From the NCBI RefSeq assembly GCF_009903625.1, contig NZ_CP047569.1:3962001-4026000 (forward strand): DNA of 64,000 bases, written 5' to 3'. Both the position numbers and the translations under genes were made by a program. A model generated the notes under the pieces. The model worked only from the letters and a program-made list of their open reading frames with translations, made no database searches and was not told the DNA's origin. This document shows, in pieces, positions 56,368 to 64,000 of this stretch (the first letter of the stretch is position 1; every line of letters begins with the position of its first letter). Origin of the DNA: Microbulbifer sp. ALW1 (GTDB lineage: Bacteria > Pseudomonadota > Gammaproteobacteria > Pseudomonadales > Cellvibrionaceae).

Positions 56368-56985
56368 TTGAGTAAGGCTCCGGACACGCCCATCCAGTTG
56401 ATTGTGGGCCTGGGTAACCCAGGTCCCGAATACGACCGGACGCGTCACAACGCCGGAGCCGACTTTGTCTCCGAGCTGGCCCGTATTCACGGCACCCAGC
56501 TAACGGCAGACAGCAAATATCACGGCCTCTCCGGCCGTGTGCGGATCGGCGGGCAGGATATCCGCCTGCTGATTCCCACCACCTTTATGAATCGCAGCGG
56601 CCAGGCAGTGGCTCCGCTGGCGAATTTCTTCAAGATTCCCGTCGAGGCTATTCTGGTCGCTCACGATGAGCTGGACCTGCCCTGCGGCACTGCACGCCTG
56701 AAAAGCGGCGGCGGCCACGGTGGCCACAATGGCCTGCGCGACATCATTGCGGCCATGGGAAACAACCGGGACTTCATGCGCTTGCGCCTCGGCGTCGGAC
56801 ACCCCGGTAATGCCCGCGATGTTGTGAATTACGTCCTGCAGCGCGCACCCCGCGTTGAACAGGATCAACTGGCCGAGGCCATCGACCGCTCAGTGGATGT
56901 CATGCCTACCGCTGCCAGTGGCGACTGGAATGGCGCCATGAAGGTACTGCACACCAGCACCAAAGCCACCTCCAAGTCCCAGTGA
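56368..56985 (+). CDS. pth: Peptidyl-tRNA hydrolase
   Basis: Cleaves peptides from dropped-off peptidyl-tRNA. The 205-residue product has [20 protein letters not shown] with catalytic His27, the [10 protein letters not shown] block, and HDELDLPCG with Asp100, followed by [13 protein letters not shown]. The start is TTG, with AAGG nine bases upstream and no ATG or GTG in the few codons before the conserved region. It sits between rplY and ychF, the common order. Confidence 0.97.
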   Translation: MSKAPDTPIQLIVGLGNPGPEYDRTRHNAGADFVSELARIHGTQLTADSKYHGLSGRVRIGGQDIRLLIPTTFMNRSGQAVAPLANFFKIPVEAILVAHDELDLPCGTARLKSGGGHGGHNGLRDIIAAMGNNRDFMRLRLGVGHPGNARDVVNYVLQRAPRVEQDQLAEAIDRSVDVMPTAASGDWNGAMKVLHTSTKATSKSQ

Positions 56986-57066
56986 CCACCTAATCAATTA
57001 CCTAAGTAAGTACTGCGGCCCCGACACCGGCGCCACGGCACAAACACCACCTACAGGATTCAGACC

Positions 57067-58158
57067 ATGGGTTTTACTTGCGGCATCGTCGGCCTGCCCA
57101 ATGTGGGCAAATCCACTCTGTTCAATGCCCTGACCAAAGCGGGCATCGATGCAGAAAACTTCCCCTTCTGCACCATTGAGCCGAATGCCGGCATAGTACC
57201 TGTACCGGATCCGCGCCTGGACAAGCTGGCCGAGATCGTAAAGCCGCAAAAGCTGATTCCTACCACCATGGAATTTACCGATATCGCGGGCTTGGTGGCC
57301 GGCGCCTCCAAAGGGGAAGGCCTGGGCAATAAGTTCCTCGCCAACATCCGCGAGACCGACGCCATTGCCCACGTTGTGCGCTGCTTTGAAGACGACAACG
57401 TCATCCACGTAGCCAACAAGGTGCACCCGGTAGCGGACATCGAGGTGATCAACACCGAGCTGGCGCTGGCGGACCTGGATACCGTAGAAAAAGCCCTGCT
57501 GCGCTACACCCGCGCCGCCAAGGGTCAGGACAAGCACGCCATCAAAATGAAAGCGCTGCTGGAGAAGATCCAACCGCACCTGGATGAAGCCAAGCCTCTG
57601 CGCTCCTTCGCCCTGAATGATGACGAACTGGCCGCCCTCAAGGAACTGAGCCTGCTCACCATCAAGCCCACCATGTATATCGCCAACGTGGATGAGGACG
57701 GCTTCGAGAACAACCCGCACCTGGATGCGGTCGCTGCTATCGCCGCAGAAGAAAATGCCGTTCTGGTGCCTATCTGCAACAAGCTGGAAGCAGAAATTGC
57801 CGAACTGGACGACGAAGAGAAGCAGGAATTCCTGGAAGAACTGGGCATGGAAGAACCTGGATTGAACCGGGTGATTCGCGCCGGCTACCAGCTGCTGGGC
57901 CTGCACACCTACTTCACCGCCGGTGTGAAAGAAGTCCGCGCCTGGACCATCCCCCTGGGTGCCACCGCACCGCAGGCCGCGGGCAAAATCCACACGGATT
58001 TCGAGAAAGGCTTCATTCGCGCGGAAGTCGTCGGTTACAACGATTTCGTCGCCAACAAAGGCGAAGCTGGCGCCAAGGAAGCGGGCAAGTGGCGTCTTGA
58101 GGGTAAAGAATATGTCGTTGCCGACGGCGACGTGGTGCACTTCCGCTTCAACGTCTGA
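57067..58158 (+). CDS. ychF: Redox-regulated ATPase/GTPase YchF
   Basis: Obg-family P-loop NTPase that prefers ATP and binds ribosomes; linked to oxidative stress. The 363-residue product has G1 [15 protein letters not shown]3 [17 protein letters not shown], an atypical G4 NVDEDG that explains the relaxed base specificity, a coiled-coil insertion, and a C-terminal TGS domain ([14 protein letters not shown]). Length equals E. coli YchF. A palindrome at 58196-58220 probably ends the pth-ychF transcript. Confidence 0.98.
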   Translation: MGFTCGIVGLPNVGKSTLFNALTKAGIDAENFPFCTIEPNAGIVPVPDPRLDKLAEIVKPQKLIPTTMEFTDIAGLVAGASKGEGLGNKFLANIRETDAIAHVVRCFEDDNVIHVANKVHPVADIEVINTELALADLDTVEKALLRYTRAAKGQDKHAIKMKALLEKIQPHLDEAKPLRSFALNDDELAALKELSLLTIKPTMYIANVDEDGFENNPHLDAVAAIAAEENAVLVPICNKLEAEIAELDDEEKQEFLEELGMEEPGLNRVIRAGYQLLGLHTYFTAGVKEVRAWTIPLGATAPQAAGKIHTDFEKGFIRAEVVGYNDFVANKGEAGAKEAGKWRLEGKEYVVADGDVVHFRFNV

Positions 58159-58195
58159 TCCTCGCGTCTCCCCTCGGCCAAGGTTTTGGCATCCA

Positions 58196-58220
58196 CCCGG
58201 GACTCCACAAGAGTCCCGGG
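58196..58220 (+). terminator. Ten-bp hairpin after ychF
   Basis: CCCGGGACTC (58196-58205) pairs perfectly with GAGTCCCGGG (58211-58220) over a 5-base loop. The tail GCCCTTCTG is only weakly T-rich. It lies 37 bp past the ychF stop. Confidence 0.55.
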
Positions 58221-58281
58221 GCCCTTCTGAAATCCGCCACCCGCGGAAATCATGTCTGCAACAACCGCATAGTAGGTTGCC

Positions 58282-59196
58282 ATGTACCCATCCAACTGGA
58301 GAGTCGGTCTGCCGCTGGCGCTGACCACCGCCTTTCTCTGGGCACTGCTCCCCATCGCCATGAAAGGCCTGATCGCCGACATGGATTCCACCACCATCAC
58401 CTGGTATCGCTTTTTTGGCGCGGCGTTGTTTGCCGGCGCCTGGTACGGCTGGCGGCGAGAACTGGAGCTGGGAAAATTACTGCAAGGCAAGCTTCTGCCC
58501 TACACCCTGCTGGCCGTTGGCGGCCTCCTCGCCAACTACATCGCCTATGCCACCGGACTCAACTACATCACGCCCGGAGCACTACAGGTATTGATCCAGC
58601 TGGCACCGCTGTTGCTGCTGATTTTCAGTGTCTTCTGGCTGGGTGAACGCTTTTCCCCGCGCCAGTGGATGGGTGTTGCGCTGGTGTGCATCGGCCTGCC
58701 GCTGTTTTTCAACCTGCGCATCGGTGAGCTAGTTGCCGGGGAAGACCGGCAGTACCTGTTCGGGGTGGCCCTGGTTGCCATTGCGGCGGTTACCTGGGCG
58801 GTGTACGGCCTCTTCCAGAAAAAAATCGTCGCCGTCTCCCGCCCACAAAATCTCCTCGTCATGATTTATCTGGCGGGCACCCTGTGCTTCCTGCCGGTCG
58901 CCAAACCCTCCAGCGCCCTGCAGCTGGGCGCCCTGGGCTGGGCGCTTCTGCTGTTTTTGACCGCCAACACCCTCATTGCCTACGGCGCCTTCGCCAAGGC
59001 CATGGCAGCCTGGGAGGCATCGAGGGTCAGCGCCACCCTGGCATTGGTACCACTCATGACGCTCGGCCTGAGCAGTATCATCGGCGCCCTGTGGCCAGAA
59101 TACATTGAGGTAGAACCGATGAACTGGATCAGCTGGGTTGGCGCCATAACCGTTGTAATGGGCTCACTGCTGGCCGCCATCGGCCGCGGGCGCTGA
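58282..59196 (+). CDS. EamA/DMT family permease
   Basis: Drug/metabolite transporter superfamily protein, 304 residues, ten hydrophobic helices in two EamA repeats. The first repeat has TTAFLWALLPIAMKGLIADMDSTTITWYRFF and the second AVTWAVYGLFQKKIV and LTANTLIAYGAFAKAMAAWEASRVSATLALVPL. Such proteins export amino acids, purines or other small metabolites; the substrate cannot be read from sequence. It follows ychF after a hairpin and precedes the tRNA-Met promoter. Confidence 0.91.
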   Translation: MYPSNWRVGLPLALTTAFLWALLPIAMKGLIADMDSTTITWYRFFGAALFAGAWYGWRRELELGKLLQGKLLPYTLLAVGGLLANYIAYATGLNYITPGALQVLIQLAPLLLLIFSVFWLGERFSPRQWMGVALVCIGLPLFFNLRIGELVAGEDRQYLFGVALVAIAAVTWAVYGLFQKKIVAVSRPQNLLVMIYLAGTLCFLPVAKPSSALQLGALGWALLLFLTANTLIAYGAFAKAMAAWEASRVSATLALVPLMTLGLSSIIGALWPEYIEVEPMNWISWVGAITVVMGSLLAAIGRGR

Positions 59197-59254
59197 TAGA
59201 GTCAGGGCTGACGCCTTGCGCGCTAAGCTACTGATTAATTTAGTAAAAAGGGTG

Positions 59255-59283
59255 TTGACACTCTCACCTCATGCCCCTATTAT
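59255..59283 (+). promoter_or_regulatory. Sigma-70 promoter of the tRNA-Met/tRNA-Gln unit
   Basis: A perfect TTGACA (59255-59260), 17-bp spacer, and TATTAT (59278-59283, 5 of 6). A GC-rich stretch (CGCGCCC) follows the -10, the discriminator type found at stringently controlled stable-RNA promoters. It is the best promoter match in the window. Confidence 0.85.
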
Positions 59284-59313
59284 TCGCGCCCTCGGTTAGC
59301 CGAGTTTGTTTGT

Positions 59314-59390
<77 letters not shown>

Positions 59391-59428
59391 TCTTCTTCTC
59401 GTGAATTCAGCTTCACGAAACCCGATAC

Positions 59429-59503
59429 TGGGGTGTAGCCAAGCGGTAAGGCAGCGGGTTTTGATCCCGTCATGCGAAGGTTCGAATCCTTCCACCCCAG
59501 CCA
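59429..59503 (+). tRNA. tRNA-Gln (anticodon TTG), copy 2
   Basis: Identical over all 75 nt to the copy at 54241-54315, including CCA. It is the second gene of the tRNA-Met unit and is followed by a strong terminator. The flanks of the two copies differ, so identity ends at the gene edges. Confidence 0.97.
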
Positions 59504-59524
59504 TATTCAGCAGTGACTGAAACG

Positions 59525-59553
59525 AAAAGGCGATCCAGTGGATCGCCTTTTTT
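59525..59553 (+). terminator. Intrinsic terminator of the tRNA unit
   Basis: AAAGGCGATCC (59526-59536) pairs with GGATCGCCTTT (59540-59550), and T's follow through 59553, then GTTTTTC. It lies 22 bp past tRNA-Gln. On the minus strand a weaker T tail (TTTTCGTTTC) means it could also serve the convergent TauE/SafE gene. Confidence 0.9.
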
Positions 59554-59641
59554 GTTTTTCTAGCCAATTTCTTTCTCGGACAGCGTTTCCCGAACAGTCT
59601 TTCCCAAATAGCCACCCTCAGACAACGACAGTATCTGAACC

Positions 59642-60694
59642 TCAGGATCCGGACAGCAATCGCTCCCCTTCCGGAAAAATCGCTTCCGCCGCATTCTTCT
59701 CGCTCCGTCGCTCCCTCGCCAATTGCCGCCTTAACCCCAGCCAGCGCAGCGCTTCAAAACCACCGAGACACACGATGACGGAAATAAACGCCAAGGCAGC
59801 CCCCGAGGCTCCCAGGGTCGAACGCTCGGAAATACAGGTCCACACAAACTGCACCACGCACAGCATGGCCACCACCAGCAGGGTAGGACGTCGGCCGATC
59901 AACCCGACCACAAAAACCCCCAGGGGAGCACCAAGGGCCACTACCGGCGCAGCGGCAAGCCAGTTGCCGAACACACCAGGCTGCCAGTCTCCAGACAGAC
60001 TTTTCACGACCACTCCGACCACCGATGAAAACGCCATCACCACTACCGATGTGGGAATCGCCACCTTGAGATCGACCCGGCTCAGCAACACCAGTGCCGC
60101 GTAAACCACCATATCGATACCCACGCCCGTCACCGATACGGCGCTAAACCCGGACACAGCCCCTAACAGCAGGCCTACACGGAAATCCTGCGGGCACCGC
60201 GGATCGCCGGCGTGATCATGCCCGGTAATCTCTTTCAGTCGGTACAGATGAAGAATTCCGAAACTCCCCCAGATCACCGCAAACACCAGCTTTACCCACA
60301 ACTCAGGAACCAGCGGCGCGAAGAAAAGGATACCCAGGGGGGTTGCGACCAGACTGCCGGCAAGCGCCCCGCGCAACATGGACCAGGCCAGTGGCTGCCG
60401 GCGGCAGAATATGAAAATAGTGGCGCTGACCATACCGATGGACTGCACCGCAAAACTGAAGTCCCGGCCGAGACTCGCCGGCATATCAAACAGAAGAACT
60501 AGGACAGGAAAGCCCACCGTGCCACCCCCCATCGGGGTAGAACCCGCGGCGTAACTGCCAACGGCCATGGACAAGGCCATGGGCCAGTGCTCTAACACCA
60601 GCGGCCAGTAACCCTGGACAAACACCAGCAGCCCCCAGAGCGCATAAAAAAGCCCCAGGAAGATTAGCCAGGCGGAATAGCGTTTGAGGAACAT
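59642..60694 (-). CDS. Sulfite exporter TauE/SafE family permease
   Basis: Inner-membrane TSUP-family transporter, 350 residues, about ten hydrophobic helices. Family signatures: GSYAAGSTPMGGGTVGFPVLVLLF near 47-70, GMVSATIFIFCRRQPLAWSMLRG, and the second-repeat GVGIDMVVYAALVLLSRVDLKVAIPTSVVVMAFSS. TSUP members move sulfite, sulfoacetate or other organosulfonates; the substrate is unknown. The ATG at 60694 lies in an 11-bp tandem duplication that makes a second upstream ATG in another frame, and it has no clear ribosome-binding site. SapC lies upstream after a hairpin (60723-60730 with 60736-60743). Confidence 0.9.
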   Translation of the reverse strand: MFLKRYSAWLIFLGLFYALWGLLVFVQGYWPLVLEHWPMALSMAVGSYAAGSTPMGGGTVGFPVLVLLFDMPASLGRDFSFAVQSIGMVSATIFIFCRRQPLAWSMLRGALAGSLVATPLGILFFAPLVPELWVKLVFAVIWGSFGILHLYRLKEITGHDHAGDPRCPQDFRVGLLLGAVSGFSAVSVTGVGIDMVVYAALVLLSRVDLKVAIPTSVVVMAFSSVVGVVVKSLSGDWQPGVFGNWLAAAPVVALGAPLGVFVVGLIGRRPTLLVVAMLCVVQFVWTCISERSTLGASGAALAFISVIVCLGGFEALRWLGLRRQLARERRSEKNAAEAIFPEGERLLSGS

Positions 60695-60797
60695 TTGAGG
60701 AACATAGGTAGGGAGAGAATCAGGGCCTCAGGAATTGAGGCCCCGGGAAGGTCGCACCGGAAACCCGATCCGACCTCAGACGCGCTCAGCCTATTGC

Positions 60798-61514
60798 TCA
60801 GGCGCCAGCCTGCATCTTGGCCAGACGGGAGAACTGGTGCATGGAGCTCAGCTGCGCGTACAGCGGCGCCAGGAAACCACGCTTGCGGAAATCGGCGAAG
60901 TCTTCTTCACCCAGCTCGTTCAGCTTCTTCTCATCAACCATGTAGATACCGGTCAGGTTGATCTTCTCACCACCGGCGTTAACCGCTACGTTCTGGGTGG
61001 TCAGCAGGTCTTTCTCGGCCAGGATGGTGATGAACGCTTTGGTCATCTGGTCGCTTTCCAGGTAGCCCACCAAAGACTCTTTCTTCGCCTTCAGGTACTC
61101 GGACTCTTCACCGGCGTCATTGAACAGAGCGTTACCCTCTGCTTCGCCAACAACCGGGCTGTTCTCGATCAGGCCCACCATCAGGCGCTCTTTGTCTTCA
61201 CCAGCAGGCGCCAGGACGAAAGGATGGTTGCGCACAGCACCAGGAACGAAAACACCTTTCCAGCTTTCGCCGTCAACAAACAGGTTTTCGCCTACTTTCA
61301 GGCTCAGCAGCGCAACAGACTGGAACTGGTCAGTTTCGGAATTCTTTACGAAAACGATCGGGTATTCAGCACCCAGGCGGGCGAATTCGTGAGCAGTAAC
61401 CGGCACCATGTGTGCGTTTTTGACGTGCTCAAAGGTCCCCAATTCACGGACTTTCAGTTTGCCGTGAACGTCGCTGCGCAGAGGAACGATTTTTGGGGCT
61501 TCTACAGTGGCCAT
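60798..61514 (-). CDS. SapC family protein
   Basis: Soluble 238-residue protein of the SapC family. It starts with short strands (KIVPLRSDVHGKLKV), then VPVTAHEFARLGAEYPIVFVKN, a central VPGAVRNHPFVLAP region, and a helical end (DFRKRGFLAPLYAQLSSMHQFSRLAKMQ). There are no membrane segments, so the frequent label of peptide ABC permease is wrong for this type. The molecular function is unknown; homologues cluster with flavin-dependent tryptophan halogenases and TonB receptors in Caulobacter, Xanthomonas and marine bacteria. AAGG lies seven bases before the ATG. Confidence 0.9.
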   Translation of the reverse strand: MATVEAPKIVPLRSDVHGKLKVRELGTFEHVKNAHMVPVTAHEFARLGAEYPIVFVKNSETDQFQSVALLSLKVGENLFVDGESWKGVFVPGAVRNHPFVLAPAGEDKERLMVGLIENSPVVGEAEGNALFNDAGEESEYLKAKKESLVGYLESDQMTKAFITILAEKDLLTTQNVAVNAGGEKINLTGIYMVDEKKLNELGEEDFADFRKRGFLAPLYAQLSSMHQFSRLAKMQAGA

Positions 61515-61686
61515 ACAACACCTTATTGAAATTTGAAGTTATTCTAAAAAACCCGGTCAGTATATTTTTTATACTCAAAAAGGGAAGCCAAAAAATACAC
61601 CAGACAGACAGAAGTTGCCAGCAATTCCTGCATCGCAGGCATGCTCCGCCCCTCTATCAACAGCACATAGATACCGGACCAGCACC
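61515..61686 (-). promoter_or_regulatory. AT-rich SapC leader with inverted repeat
   Basis: The 172-bp gap between the oxygenase-like gene and sapC is the most AT-rich spot in this region. AGTATA (61559-61564) and TATACT (61570-61575) form an inverted repeat around T5, 45 bp upstream of the SapC start, within a run that also offers TATAAA/TATACT as -10 hexamers on the minus strand. A -35 at proper spacing is not clear. SapC probably has its own promoter here. Confidence 0.35.
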
Positions 61687-62367
61687 CTACTCGTAACTGA
61701 CAAACAGATTGGCGGTCAGGCGACCCTCCACGGGGCAGGAATTGATGCTTTTGTCCGAGAGGATATTGGCACTGTGCAGCAGATTACCCTTGTAGATCAC
61801 CACCCGATTGAACCTGGCAGGCACAAATCCCACCTTGTCGAACAGATCGTCAGAGTCAAAGCAATACTTTTGCGGGCGGCGATATTTGTTGAACTCGAGA
61901 TAACAGCAGTCCAGGTAGTGCTCGACCCTCTCCGGGGTAATGGTTTCGTAACCACTACTCCTGTGCCGGTAGAACCCCGTTCCGCCATGGGTTTCATCGC
62001 AGAGGTACAGCAATATGGCGTAAAGCCCGGGCGCACTGGTATCGAAATGGGGCGCTCGCTGCAGCGGCCCCAGCTCCTCTTCCGGCACGGTTATGAGGTT
62101 GAGGGTTTCCTGGTGGATCGTGAGCTTTTTTTCGGGGGCAAGTGCGAACTGCTCCCGCACTACGGCATCCAGGCGGCTCATAATTTGCTCCGCATGCTCC
62201 GGCGGTGCCGACGCCCTCACCCCCGGATAACCTTTGCGCTCCGCCGCAATCGGCCAGGGAGCGAAACTGGACGCTTTGGCAAACGCCACCAACTCTTCCG
62301 GGCTCTCAAGGAAGTCATCGATAACAACGACCGTATTTTTCTCATTGCCGACGTTTAGTACTTGCAT
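61687..62367 (-). CDS. Fe(II)/2-oxoglutarate oxygenase-like protein (DUF6445 type)
   Basis: From ATG 62367 the product has 226 residues and a jelly-roll oxygenase pattern: iron ligands H107-x-D109 in APHFDTSAPG and distal His198 in GNLLHSA, with Arg216 in EGRLTANLF as likely 2-oxoglutarate ligand. GGTGFYRHRSSG lies between. I assign it to the DUF6445 group found beside tryptophan halogenases; the exact reaction is unknown. A TTG at 62388 would add seven residues. It lies 104 bp after the halogenase and 172 bp before sapC, all on one strand. Hydroxylation of a peptide or aromatic substrate is inference. Confidence 0.85.
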   Translation of the reverse strand: MQVLNVGNEKNTVVVIDDFLESPEELVAFAKASSFAPWPIAAERKGYPGVRASAPPEHAEQIMSRLDAVVREQFALAPEKKLTIHQETLNLITVPEEELGPLQRAPHFDTSAPGLYAILLYLCDETHGGTGFYRHRSSGYETITPERVEHYLDCCYLEFNKYRRPQKYCFDSDDLFDKVGFVPARFNRVVIYKGNLLHSANILSDKSINSCPVEGRLTANLFVSYE

Positions 62368-62471
62368 GTCCAACGTAATCAAATCCAATCAGATACAAAG
62401 CGCCACTAATCTAACACCGAAATTCCAGTAGTTTCCAACCCTCGACATCAGGTATTGGCCCCCTACTGGAC

Positions 62472-63992
62472 TCAAACCCTGCTCAGGTGTCGCTGCAAGG
62501 CCGTCAACCAATCCCTGTGGGACATCAGCTCTGAAGCCAGCTGTTCGGAACGCTTTCTGGCCTTCTCAATAATACCCTTGGAACTGGCCATCTCCCGCTC
62601 ACCGAGCGTGATGCCCCTGGTGGGAAAATGCATCCCGTAAAGCACAAACAGATAGTTCTCCACCCCGAAAAGATCGAAGGTACTGAAAAAGTCCGTACTT
62701 TTTGGCGTCGCTACCGACCACCTTTCCAGCCGCTCATTTAAAGTATCTGAGCGCGGCGCATTCTCGGTACAGTCCACCCAGAACGGCGTATCCCGGCGAT
62801 CTGAAATGCAATAGTGGAGCTGAACAAAATCAATAACCCTGTCCCAGGTGTAACGTACCGCTCGATTGTAATAGCCGGTAAGCGAGGGAATGTCTTCCAC
62901 AAATCGGGGAAAGCTCTTCGCCAGTAAATTGGCAGAAAAGTCAGTGACCAGAATAGAGGTGGCCTCCAGAGGTTCAACAAACCCCTGCGCCAACCCCAGG
63001 GCAACGCAGTTTTTCTTCCAGAATTCCTGCCGGAAACCGATTTTCATCGGAATCTTACGCACCTCATCCGCGGACAGCTCGCGTCCCAGATACTGCGAAA
63101 ACTCAGACAGCGCTTCCGCTTCCGACTGATGATGACTGGAATAAACGCACCCGAGGCCCCGCCTGTTAGTGAGCGGAATATCCCAGATCCAGCCCGCCTT
63201 GTGCGCATGGGCGGTGGTATAGGGCTGAATAGCACTGGTTGCCTCAGTAGGCTCCTGAAGCACCAGGGCGGTATCCGTCAATATCTGTGCGGATTTATCT
63301 TCGAATGGTGTCTGCAGCGCTCCCCCCAACAACACAGCGCTAAAGCCACTACAGTCGATATAAAAATCAAATGCCTCTTCTTCCCCATCGGCATAAACAA
63401 GCGATGAGATACTGCCCTCTGCAGTCAGGCGGACATCCTTGACCGTTGCAAACTTGTGCTTCACATCAAATCGCTTCTTCGCATTGGCAGCGATCAGCTC
63501 GGAAAACTTACCGGCATTGAAGTGGTAGGCATAGTCGACGGCGCCGACATATGGAGGAGAGGATTTATGCTTTGGGCAGCGGTTTTTTTCCGCTGGAGCG
63601 TAACTGTCTGCCAACCAGGAGAAATCGAATTGATCGTCACCTAGGCAGTAGTCGGTAACATCAAAGCCTTCCGGATACGGTGTGCTAAACGGGTGGTAGT
63701 AAAAGTTATCCCGCGCACTCCCGGCACCCGCCATCCAGTTGGAAAACTTGATACCGGTCTTGAAGGTGGTGTCGCAGCTCGCCAGCAGATCAACCTCAGA
63801 AATGCCGAATTTATTCAGCGTTTCCTTGATTCTCGGCACTGTGCCCTCACCCACACCGATGACCGGCACATCTTTTGACTCGATAAGCGTGATCTCTATG
63901 TCAGGGTCCCGCGACAACTCCACACCCAGGTGGTTGGCTGCCATCCAGCCTGCGGTACCACCGCCGACAATCGCAATTTTTCTGATTTTCAT
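62472..63992 (-). CDS. Flavin-dependent tryptophan halogenase-like protein
   Basis: FADH2-dependent halogenase family protein, 506 residues, complete within the window (start 8 bp from the right edge, so its promoter is outside). Dinucleotide-binding IVGGGTAGWMAA is at 8-19, and GVGEGTVPRI follows at 46-55. Lys78 in TTFKTGIKF matches catalytic Lys79 of PrnA. The halogenase W268-x-W270-x-I-P273 motif is present, and Glu343 in EPLEAT matches PrnA Glu346. All key residues for hypohalous acid/haloamine chemistry are therefore kept. The substrate is unlikely to be free tryptophan; homologues in this context have unknown targets. No flavin reductase is visible nearby. Confidence 0.93.
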   Translation of the reverse strand: MKIRKIAIVGGGTAGWMAANHLGVELSRDPDIEITLIESKDVPVIGVGEGTVPRIKETLNKFGISEVDLLASCDTTFKTGIKFSNWMAGAGSARDNFYYHPFSTPYPEGFDVTDYCLGDDQFDFSWLADSYAPAEKNRCPKHKSSPPYVGAVDYAYHFNAGKFSELIAANAKKRFDVKHKFATVKDVRLTAEGSISSLVYADGEEEAFDFYIDCSGFSAVLLGGALQTPFEDKSAQILTDTALVLQEPTEATSAIQPYTTAHAHKAGWIWDIPLTNRRGLGCVYSSHHQSEAEALSEFSQYLGRELSADEVRKIPMKIGFRQEFWKKNCVALGLAQGFVEPLEATSILVTDFSANLLAKSFPRFVEDIPSLTGYYNRAVRYTWDRVIDFVQLHYCISDRRDTPFWVDCTENAPRSDTLNERLERWSVATPKSTDFFSTFDLFGVENYLFVLYGMHFPTRGITLGEREMASSKGIIEKARKRSEQLASELMSHRDWLTALQRHLSRV

Positions 63993-64000
63993 CTCACTTA

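Noticed and set aside
60798..61514. Calling SapC a peptide ABC transporter permease
   Set aside because: The protein has no membrane helices; the label comes from a name clash.

Overview
The window is a compact, moderately GC-rich stretch of a gammaproteobacterial chromosome. Gene content and order match the housekeeping neighbourhoods of Pseudomonas and of marine relatives such as Cellvibrionales. A Microbulbifer-like organism is my best guess; this is inference from gene order and protein style, not from a database search. There are no insertion sequences, integrases, phage genes or CRISPR arrays.

Layout. (1) 0.3-12.5 kb, all minus strand: proA, nadD, rsfS, rlmH, mrdA (PBP2), rodA, mltB, rlpA, dacA (PBP5), a DUF493 gene, lipB and lipA. 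This is the conserved cluster joining cell-wall elongation to lipoate synthesis. (2) 12.7-18.6 kb: a very large DUF2339 membrane protein, a LON-domain protein, a zinc metallopeptidase (YpfJ type), a small parvulin and an unknown membrane protein. (3) 18.8-28.1 kb, minus strand: mreB, mreC, mreD, maf, rng and yhdP. mrdA-rodA and mreBCD, the core of the rod-shape elongasome, therefore lie about 17 kb apart. (4) 28.5-34.7 kb, plus strand: gatC, gatA and gatB, then a secreted amidase, a small PA4642-type protein and a CysZ-like membrane protein. (5) 34.8-40.2 kb: an RhlB-type DEAD-box helicase, a DoxX protein, a MATE transporter and a secreted M14-type (AstE/AspA) protein. (6) 40.4-45.9 kb: an accessory-looking four-gene operon, GntR (YtrA type) - ABC ATPase - ABC permease with a large extracytoplasmic insert - secreted S9 prolyl-oligopeptidase-like enzyme. 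The last three genes overlap by 4 bp, and a clear inverted repeat lies in the leader. (7) 45.9-50.1 kb, minus strand: hemA, prfA, prmC and a CDF cation exporter. (8) 50.7-59.5 kb, plus strand: a TPR lipoprotein, lolB, ispE, tRNA-Gln, prs, rplY (long Ctc form), pth, ychF, an EamA permease, tRNA-Met and a second, identical tRNA-Gln. (9) 59.6-64.0 kb, minus strand: a flavin-dependent tryptophan halogenase, an Fe(II)/2-oxoglutarate oxygenase-like protein, a SapC-family protein and a TauE/SafE permease.

The signals that ordinary annotation does not explain are mostly intergenic. A dispersed palindromic element occurs as two full copies (11054-11177 and 17610-17745) and one truncated copy (40277-40327). 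Its long outer arms differ at five positions between the full copies, and every difference is compensated on the opposite arm, so the fold is under selection. A row of five hairpins lies between tRNA-Gln and prs. mreC appears to start at an ATT codon. The GntR-ABC-peptidase operon and the halogenase-oxygenase-SapC group are the most interesting protein-coding systems.

Starts were chosen by eye from ribosome-binding sites, overlaps and family length. Starts for the LON protein, the TPR lipoprotein, maf, MATE, yhdP and TauE/SafE remain uncertain.
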